Source: Elusimicrobia bacterium GWA2_62_23 (lineage in GTDB: Bacteria; Elusimicrobiota; Elusimicrobia; Elusimicrobiales; UBA9959). Taken from it: a stretch of 64,000 bases of DNA. Under the pieces are notes generated by a model, which worked only from the letters and a program-made list of their open reading frames with translations, searched no databases and was not told the DNA's origin. The translations under genes were made by a program, and so were the position numbers. Location: NCBI GenBank assembly GCA_001799635.1, contig MGTV01000039.1, positions 1 to 64,000 on the forward strand, given 5' to 3'. Positions 58,644-64,000 of this stretch are shown here, piece after piece (within the stretch, counting starts at the first letter, position 1; the number at the start of each line of letters is the position of its first letter).

Positions 58644-59218
58644 TGCGCGCCTGGCCCGCCCGCCTGGTCCGCCGCGCCCCCCGCCCCACGGCTTTCCTGG
58701 ACCGGGACGGAGTCCTTAACCACAACCGCGCCGGCTCCTACGTGACCGAGCCGGGGCAGCTCAAGATCTATGCGGCCGTTCCCGCGGCCCTGCGCCTGCT
58801 GGCGCGAAAAGGCTACCGGCTGGTGGTCGTCACCAACCAGTCGGCCGTCGCCCGCGGCTATATGCCCCTGGCCCGGGCCAAGGCCATAAACAGGCGCCTG
58901 GCCGCCCTGCTGAAGGCCGCCGGCGCCGGAGTGGACGCCGTCTATTTCTGTCCCCACGGCCCGGCCGGCGGCTGCCGCTGCCGCAAGCCCGAGCCCGGGC
59001 TTATAGAGGAAGCCAACCGGGATTGCCCTGCTGACATGGCCGGGTCTTTCGTCGCCGGGGACAAGCGCAGCGACCTGGAACTCGGCCGTAAGGCAGGCTT
59101 AAAGGCTTTCCTTGTCCGCACCGGACAATGGCGTTCCGCCGGGAAAGCCCACGGCGCCCGCGAGTTTTCGAACCTGCTGGCCCTGGCCCGGGCCGTACCG
59201 GACTTAAAAGGAAAATAA
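58643..59218 (+). CDS. gmhB: D-glycero-beta-D-manno-heptose-1,7-bisphosphate 7-phosphatase
   Basis: 191 residues from ATG 58643, overlapping the lpxK stop (TGATG). HAD phosphatase: TAFLDRDGVLNHNRAGSYV (nucleophile Asp), VVTNQSAVARGYM (second motif), the zinc-binding FCPHGPAGGCRCRKPEPGLI characteristic of GmhB, and AGDKRSDLELGRKAGLKAFL. Acts in ADP-heptose synthesis after the heptose-7-phosphate kinase encoded at 60.65 kb. HisB-type histidinol phosphatase is the alternative, but the LPS context decides. The track's longer form (58169) runs inside lpxK and is not used. Confidence 0.92.
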   Translation: MRAWPARLVRRAPRPTAFLDRDGVLNHNRAGSYVTEPGQLKIYAAVPAALRLLARKGYRLVVVTNQSAVARGYMPLARAKAINRRLAALLKAAGAGVDAVYFCPHGPAGGCRCRKPEPGLIEEANRDCPADMAGSFVAGDKRSDLELGRKAGLKAFLVRTGQWRSAGKAHGAREFSNLLALARAVPDLKGK

Positions 59219-59219
59219 A

Positions 59220-59771
59220 ATGAAAAAACGCATACTCGTCTCCCAGATAGCCACCCTCCTGCTGTTCCTCGCGGCCAGGCCCGAGAACTGGCGGCTGTTC
59301 TTCGCCGGACTCGGAGTGATGGCGCTGGGCCAGCTGGTCCGGCTGGCGGCGAGCGCGGCCATAGTGAAGTCCAAGACCCTTACGGTCACCGGCCCCTACG
59401 CCGTAGTGCGCAACCCCCTCTACCTGGGCACCATGCTCATGACGGCCGGCCTGCTGCTCATGCTCTCCGCCCCCACCCGGCCGCTGCTGACCGCGGGGAT
59501 CTGGGCCTTTGCGGCCGCCTCTTTCGGCTGGATCTATTACGTGACCATCAAGGCGGAAGAGGTCTTCCTGCTCGGCGTTTACGGCAAGGACTTCGAGGCC
59601 TATATGAAGGACGTGCCCGCCATCCTCCCCTGCGTCTTCGGCCTCGGCGGGTTCTTCGACTGGTCCGCCTACTCCCGGGAAGTTTTCCTCAAGAACAAGG
59701 AATGGCGCGGCATGACCGCGGCGTTCCTGCTGGCCGCCCTGACGGCCGCCAGGATCAAGTATGGTTTTTAA
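59220..59771 (+). CDS. Isoprenylcysteine carboxyl-methyltransferase-like (ICMT/PEMT) membrane protein
   Basis: 183 residues, about four membrane helices. The SAM-binding family motif is VTGPYAVVRNPLYLGTMLMT, followed by IYYVTIKAEEVFLLGVYGKDFEAYMKDVP. Bacterial members methylate unknown substrates, possibly lipids or isoprenoids. AAAGGA precedes ATG 59220. It overlaps the next gene by 11 bases, linking it to a DUF3108 protein within the LPS cluster. Confidence 0.83.
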   Translation: MKKRILVSQIATLLLFLAARPENWRLFFAGLGVMALGQLVRLAASAAIVKSKTLTVTGPYAVVRNPLYLGTMLMTAGLLLMLSAPTRPLLTAGIWAFAAASFGWIYYVTIKAEEVFLLGVYGKDFEAYMKDVPAILPCVFGLGGFFDWSAYSREVFLKNKEWRGMTAAFLLAALTAARIKYGF

Positions 59772-60582
59772 GGGGCTGCTGCTCGCCCTCCTGCTGCCGG
59801 CCGCGGGCCTGGCCGGCAGCAATAAGGACCTGTTGATCCATCCTTTCTGGGGCCTGCCGGCCTCCACGGCCGCGGTCACTTCGCAACTCCCCGGGCTTGT
59901 AGTCGGGGAGACCCTGGAATACGACATTCATTGGGGCGTCATCCAGGTGGGCAAGGCCTACCTGCGCATCTACGAGGCCGTAGAGATCTCCTCCCGCCCC
60001 GCCTGGCATATAGTTTCCGACGCGAAGTCGGGCGCCTTTATAGCCAATTTCTACAAGGTGGACGACCGCAACGAGGCCTGGATGGACGCGCAGGACCTGC
60101 ACTCCTACGGCTATTACAAGAAGATCTCCGAAGGCAAGCATTTCTTCAACGAGTGGGTGGTCTTCGATAATCCGGCCGGCAAGTACTACGGTACCAAGAT
60201 GAACCGCAAGCGCCAGGTCTCGAATTTCGAAGGCGTCCTGGACAAGCCCGTCAACGACGTGCTCTCCGCCGTCTACCGCCTGCGCGCCATGACGCTGGAA
60301 CCCGGCAAGGCCATAGAGATGGACGTGAACACCAAGAGGAACTGGCGCCTGAGCGTCAAGGCCGGTAAGCGCGAGAAGATGAAGACGGATTTCGGCAAAA
60401 AGAAATGCATCCTGTTCGAGCCCATGGTGGGCGACGAAGGGCTTTTTGTGGCCAAAGCCGGGCGCCGCATGCTGGTCTGGATAACCGACGACGAGCTCAA
60501 ACTGCCCATGGTGCTGAAAGCCGAGATCTTCATAGGGTCGATCACGGCCCGCCTGGTCCGCCGCACCATAGAGGCCCGCTGA
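59761..60582 (+). CDS. DUF3108 periplasmic protein
   Basis: 273 residues with signal peptide (VFKGLLLALLLPAAGLAG). DUF3108 core: GETLEYDIHWGVIQVGKAYL, WHIVSDAKSGAFIANFYKVD and WMDAQDLHSYGYYKKISEGK, later VLSAVYRLRAMTLEPGKAIE. The family is predicted to be a periplasmic beta-barrel-like lipid-binding fold of unknown function, often in envelope-gene clusters. Overlaps the methyltransferase gene. The 70 bases after it contain the extended -10 of the next gene. Confidence 0.87.
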   Translation: MVFKGLLLALLLPAAGLAGSNKDLLIHPFWGLPASTAAVTSQLPGLVVGETLEYDIHWGVIQVGKAYLRIYEAVEISSRPAWHIVSDAKSGAFIANFYKVDDRNEAWMDAQDLHSYGYYKKISEGKHFFNEWVVFDNPAGKYYGTKMNRKRQVSNFEGVLDKPVNDVLSAVYRLRAMTLEPGKAIEMDVNTKRNWRLSVKAGKREKMKTDFGKKKCILFEPMVGDEGLFVAKAGRRMLVWITDDELKLPMVLKAEIFIGSITARLVRRTIEAR

Positions 60583-60634
60583 CGGGGGCCCCTCCCCCTT
60601 CCACCGATACCTTATACCCCGCCGCCTCCGGCTT

Positions 60635-60643
60635 TGTTATAAT
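60635..60643 (+). promoter_or_regulatory. Extended -10 promoter of the heptose-kinase gene
   Basis: TGTTATAAT (TGn-TATAAT), nine bases from ATG 60653. Predicted leader is about three bases; no Shine-Dalgarno is present before the ATG. Confidence 0.6.
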
Positions 60644-60652
60644 ATCTATATT

Positions 60653-61669
60653 ATGACCAAGTCCGGATTCCAGAGACTTTCCAGGATAGTGGCCGGTTTC
60701 TCCGGCCGGCGTATAGCGGTCTTCGGCGACATGATGCTGGACCGCTACGTTAAAGGTTCAGTTAAACGCATTTCCCCCGAAGCTCCCGTGCCCGTGGTGC
60801 GGGTGCATTCCGAATCCGCCGTGTGCGGCGGCTCGGCCAACGTGGCGGTGAACCTGGCCACCCTCGGCGCCGAGCCGGTACTGGTCTCCGTGGCCGGCAC
60901 GGACACGGCGGCCGACGAACTGGCCGGCCTGCTGGCCACTGCCGGCGTGTCCTCCGACTCCCTGGTCCGTTCCCCCGAATTCCCCACCATAGAGAAGACC
61001 CGCGTCATAGCCGAGCACCAGCAGGTGGTCCGCTTCGACCGGGAAGCCGCCGGCCGCCTCGCTCCCGCCGTCAAGAAAGCCGCGCTGGCCTCGCTGGCCT
61101 CGGCCCTGAAGGAAGGCTGCGAAGCGCTCATCCTCTCCGATTACGGCAAAGGCCTGCTCGAGCCCGACACCATCAAGGCGGCCGTCCGCCTGGCCGCGGC
61201 GCGCCAGGTGCCGGTCTTCGTGGACCCCAAGGTGGAACACTTCCAGCTTTACCGCGGCGTGGCCTGCATCACGCCAAATACCATGGAAGCTTTCGGCGGG
61301 ATGCGCCTGCCGCAGAAGGACGGCCAGCCGGCCGCCGAAGAACTTGGCCGCCGGATCCTGGCCAAACTGGGCTGCCGTTCGCTGCTGATCACCCAGGGCG
61401 AGCACGGCATGACGCTGTTCACCCGCCGCGGCTCCTCCGTGGTGCCCGTGCATATCCCCACCCGCGCCCGCGAGGTCTTCGACGTGACCGGCGCCGGCGA
61501 CACCGTTATTTCCACGCTGGCCCTTACCTGGGCCGCGGGGGCTTCCCCGGAGGAAGCCGCCCTGGCCGCCAACTTCGCGGCCGGCATAGTAGTGGCCAAG
61601 CTGGGCACCGCGTCTGTAACGCGGGAAGAACTTATCGAAAGCGCGAGGTCATGGATAAAAGCTGCCTGA
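60653..61669 (+). CDS. rfaE1: D-glycero-beta-D-manno-heptose-7-phosphate kinase (RfaE domain I)
   Basis: 338 residues, kinase domain only; E. coli HldE fuses this to an adenylyltransferase. PfkB family: IAVFGDMMLDRYVKGSVKRI, ISPEAPVPVVRVHSE, VCGGSANVAVNLATLGAEP, EALILSDYGKGLLEP, VFVDPKVEHF and catalytic DVTGAGDTVISTLAL. Makes heptose-1,7-bisphosphate, the substrate of GmhB. The adenylyltransferase (rfaE2) is not in the window. Overlaps kdsB by 19 bases. Confidence 0.93.
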   Translation: MTKSGFQRLSRIVAGFSGRRIAVFGDMMLDRYVKGSVKRISPEAPVPVVRVHSESAVCGGSANVAVNLATLGAEPVLVSVAGTDTAADELAGLLATAGVSSDSLVRSPEFPTIEKTRVIAEHQQVVRFDREAAGRLAPAVKKAALASLASALKEGCEALILSDYGKGLLEPDTIKAAVRLAAARQVPVFVDPKVEHFQLYRGVACITPNTMEAFGGMRLPQKDGQPAAEELGRRILAKLGCRSLLITQGEHGMTLFTRRGSSVVPVHIPTRAREVFDVTGAGDTVISTLALTWAAGASPEEAALAANFAAGIVVAKLGTASVTREELIESARSWIKAA

Positions 61670-62394
61670 TAGTCATTCCGGCCCGCTACGGGTCGCAGAG
61701 GTTCCCGGGCAAGGTCCTGGCGAAGCTCGCGGGTAAACCCGTTATCCAGTGGTGCTGGGAAGCGGCCGTTAAGGCCGGCCTTGGTGAGGTCATCGTCGCT
61801 ACCGAGCACAAGGCGGTGCTGGAGGCCGTCTGCGCCTTCGGCGCGCGCGCCGTAATGACCAGCCCCCGCTGCCAGTCCGGCACCGACCGCGTTTATGAAG
61901 CCGCCCGCGGCAGCAGGGAGAAATTCGTCATCAATATACAGGGCGACGAGCCCTTCATGAAGGCCGCCGTCCTGAAAAAAGCTTTTCTCAAGCTCAAGAA
62001 CTCCCCGGACTGCCAGATAGGCACGGCCTGCACCCGCATCACGGAGAAGGCCGACGTGGAGAATCCCAACTGCGTAAAGGTCGCCATGAGCGGGGAAGGC
62101 CGGGCCCTCTATTTCTCGCGCTGCCCGGTCCCTTTCCATCACCCCCTCTCGGACCTCAAGGGTTATCCTTATTACAGACATTACGGCTTCTATATCTATC
62201 GCCGGGAAGCCCTGAAAAGATTCGTGAGTCTCAAACCCAGCCCGCTGGAGCGGCTGGAACGGCTGGAGCAGCTGCGCGCGCTGGAGAACGGCCTGCGCAT
62301 AGCCGTGGCCCAAGTGCCGGCCCTGGGGCCGGCCATAGACGTGCCGGCGGACCTCAAGGCCGCCGAAAGATTTTTAAAGAAAGCCTGGCGCTAG
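61651..62394 (+). CDS. kdsB: 3-deoxy-manno-octulosonate cytidylyltransferase
   Basis: 247 residues from ATG 61651. Activates Kdo to CMP-Kdo for Waa[21 protein letters not shown] is the CTP-binding signature; [46 protein letters not shown] and [19 protein letters not shown] follow, with [21 protein letters not shown] precedes the ATG. The long track ORF at 60823 is its upstream extension inside rfaE1 and is not real. Confidence 0.95.
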   Translation: MDKSCLIVIPARYGSQRFPGKVLAKLAGKPVIQWCWEAAVKAGLGEVIVATEHKAVLEAVCAFGARAVMTSPRCQSGTDRVYEAARGSREKFVINIQGDEPFMKAAVLKKAFLKLKNSPDCQIGTACTRITEKADVENPNCVKVAMSGEGRALYFSRCPVPFHHPLSDLKGYPYYRHYGFYIYRREALKRFVSLKPSPLERLERLEQLRALENGLRIAVAQVPALGPAIDVPADLKAAERFLKKAWR

Positions 62395-62468
62395 GAGGAC
62401 GCCGGGCCGGGCCGCCCCCCCGCGGGAGCGGCTCTCTCGGTACTCATGCGCTCAAGCGCGGGGACAAA

Positions 62469-64000
62469 ATGACCAGATATATATTCGTGACCGGCGGCGT
62501 AGTCAGCTCACTCGGCAAAGGCATCACCGCGGCCTCCATCGGCCGCCTGCTCAAGGCCCACGGGCTTTCCGTCACCATTATGAAGTGCGACCCGTACATC
62601 AACGTGGACGCCGGCACCATGGCGCCGTTCCAGCACGGCGAGGTCTTCGTCACCGACGACGGCGCCGAGACCGACCTGGACCTGGGCTATTACGAACGCT
62701 TCCTGGGCATAGACACCGGCCGCGTCAACATCATGACCGCCGGGCAGGTGTACCAGACCGTCATCGCCAAGGAGCGCGAGGGCGGCTACCTGGGCCAGAC
62801 GGTGCAGGTCATTCCCCATATCACCGACGAGATCAAGCGCCGCTTCGTGAAGGCCGGCGAAGGCTTCGATATCGCCATCATAGAGATAGGCGGCACGGTG
62901 GGAGACATCGAGAGCCTGCCGTTCCTCGAGGCCGCGCGCCAGATGCGCCCCGACCGCATGCGCAACGACGTGCTCTACCTGCACGTGACGCTGGTCCCCT
63001 ACCTCTCCGCTTCCGACGAGCTCAAGACCAAGCCCACCCAGCATTCGGTCAACAAACTGCGCGAGATCGGCATAGACCCGGACATCATAGTCTGCCGCGC
63101 GGAAAAACCCCTCGCCCGCGACATCAAGAACAAGATCGCCCTGTTCACCAGCGTGCCGAAAGAGGCCGTGATAGACGCCCCCGACGCCCCCTCCATCTAC
63201 GACGTGCCCCTGGTGCTCAAGAAGCAGGGCCTCGACGAGCAGATCATGATGCTCCTGCGCCTGCGCAGCGGCAAGTGGGACTTCGAGGAATGGACGGACT
63301 TCACCACCCGCCTCAAGCACTCCTGCGCGGCCGCGCCGGTGCGCATAGCCATAGCCGGCAAGTACACCAAGCTCAAAGACTCCTACAAATCCCTCACCGA
63401 GGCCGTGCTGCACGGCGCCATTGCCAACGGTGTCAAGGCCGACTTCGACTACGTGGACGTGGAGGCCGAGGATTTCAAGGCGCGCCTGGCCAAGGCCGAC
63501 GGCCTGATAGTGCCCGGCGGCTTCGGGGACCGCGGCATAGAGGGCAAGATCGAGGCGGTGCGCTACGCCCGGGAGCATAACCTGCCTTTCCTGGGCATCT
63601 GCCTCGGCATGCAGTGCGCCACCATAGAGTTCGCCCGCAACGCGCTGGGCCTCAAGCGGGCGCATTCCGCGGAATTCGACGCAAAGACGCCCCACCCCGT
63701 GGTGGACCTGATGGCCGAGCAGAAGGGCGTGAAGGACAAGGGCGGCACCATGCGCCTGGGCGCCTGGCCCTGCGACATAAAGAAAGGCTCGCTCGCCGCC
63801 AAGATCTACGGCGCGTTGTCCATCTCGGAGCGCCACCGCCACCGCTACGAATTCAACGGCAAATACGCCGCCCAGTACGCCAGGAAGGGCATGGAGATAA
63901 GCGGCTTCAACAAGAAGACGGGCCTGCCCGAGATAGTGGAAATAAAGAAGCACCCCTGGTTCGTCGGGGTGCAGTTCCACCCGGAGTTCAAGTCCAAGCC
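62469..64000 (+). CDS. pyrG: CTP synthase (3' end cut by window edge)
   Basis: About 510 residues visible of roughly 540; open to the right edge, so absent from the track. Makes CTP from UTP using glutamine. Synthetase domain: [45 protein letters not shown]-like [24 protein letters not shown] and [12 protein letters not shown]. Glutaminase domain: [16 protein letters not shown], nucleophile Cys in [18 protein letters not shown], and the His-Glu pair in [15 protein letters not shown] 62469 follows a short non-coding gap (62395-62468) without an obvious terminator. It feeds CTP to KdsB, the preceding gene. Confidence 0.96.
   Translation, partial: MTRYIFVTGGVVSSLGKGITAASIGRLLKAHGLSVTIMKCDPYINVDAGTMAPFQHGEVFVTDDGAETDLDLGYYERFLGIDTGRVNIMTAGQVYQTVIAKEREGGYLGQTVQVIPHITDEIKRRFVKAGEGFDIAIIEIGGTVGDIESLPFLEAARQMRPDRMRNDVLYLHVTLVPYLSASDELKTKPTQHSVNKLREIGIDPDIIVCRAEKPLARDIKNKIALFTSVPKEAVIDAPDAPSIYDVPLVLKKQGLDEQIMMLLRLRSGKWDFEEWTDFTTRLKHSCAAAPVRIAIAGKYTKLKDSYKSLTEAVLHGAIANGVKADFDYVDVEAEDFKARLAKADGLIVPGGFGDRGIEGKIEAVRYAREHNLPFLGICLGMQCATIEFARNALGLKRAHSAEFDAKTPHPVVDLMAEQKGVKDKGGTMRLGAWPCDIKKGSLAAKIYGALSISERHRHRYEFNGKYAAQYARKGMEISGFNKKTGLPEIVEIKKHPWFVGVQFHPEFKSK

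Noticed and set aside
62508-63980. 490-residue minus-strand ORF opposite pyrG
   Set aside because: pyrG motifs are unambiguous on the plus strand; the reverse frame is open only because of GC-rich codon bias.

Overview
The window is a GC-rich bacterial chromosome segment from what looks like an anaerobic, diderm (LPS-making) organism. Lipid A/inner-core genes (lpxK, waaA, kdsB, gmhB, a rfaE1-type kinase, heptosyltransferases), a TolC/RND pair and a PorV-type barrel show an outer membrane. Pyruvate:ferredoxin oxidoreductase and an NfnAB-type transhydrogenase show ferredoxin-based fermentation. The mix (stand-alone heptose kinase, PorV with C-terminal sorting-like domains, surface proteins with 'VGIGT..P..KL.VNG' repeats) fits Elusimicrobiota best, but this is inference from gene content; no rRNA is present.

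Layout. 1-1407: 5' part of pyruvate:ferredoxin oxidoreductase. 1408-5234: accessory island, AT-rich from about 3.4 to 5.05 kb, with a DUF1016/PDDEXK nuclease, an XRE regulator with a palindromic operator, a small membrane protein and an HsdR-N-like protein interrupted by an in-frame stop. It separates nifJ from nfnB-nfnA (5235-7527). 7.6-10.8 kb: secreted DUF3015 protein, DUF4105 protein, lipoprotein hydrolase. 10.8-19.8 kb (minus): peptide-catabolism operon (pepT, M20 peptidase, secreted cyanophycinase-like hydrolase, YfcC carrier) ending in tolC-RND without an adaptor. 19.8-21.5 kb: DUF47-Pit phosphate uptake. 21.5-29.4 kb: flavoprotein, class II aldolase, PCC/DUF296 protein, Era, AmrS, DagK-like kinase, FecR protein. 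29.5-36.9 kb (minus): lipoproteins, PorV-like barrel, a 1153-residue M4 metalloprotease with a sorting-like C-terminus, and a HEAT-repeat protein. tRNA-Arg(UCG) follows.

37.1-48.4 kb is a conserved housekeeping run: yebC-ruvC-ruvA-ruvB-spoIID-queA-[350 bp structured non-coding element]-tgt-yajC-secD-secF-hypothetical-waaA. 48.4-53.7 kb (minus) encodes a large repetitive surface protein, a small protein with a sorting-like tail and a POT/MFS-like transporter. 53.7-62.4 kb is an LPS-core cluster including a one-and-a-half-length heptosyltransferase fusion and an lpxK whose only sensible start appears to be CTG. The window ends inside pyrG.

Most notable observations: (i) a highly structured intergenic element between queA and tgt, with related degenerate copies near 1.5-1.8 kb and 5.14 kb; (ii) recurrent promoters with the -10 box only 6-9 nt from the start codon, suggesting leaderless mRNAs; (iii) the GT9 fusion; (iv) the stop-interrupted HsdR-N-like gene; (v) a candidate T9SS-like secretion pair. 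I did not find a complete, clearly novel multi-gene system; the closest candidates are the 1.8-5 kb island and the structured repeat family.
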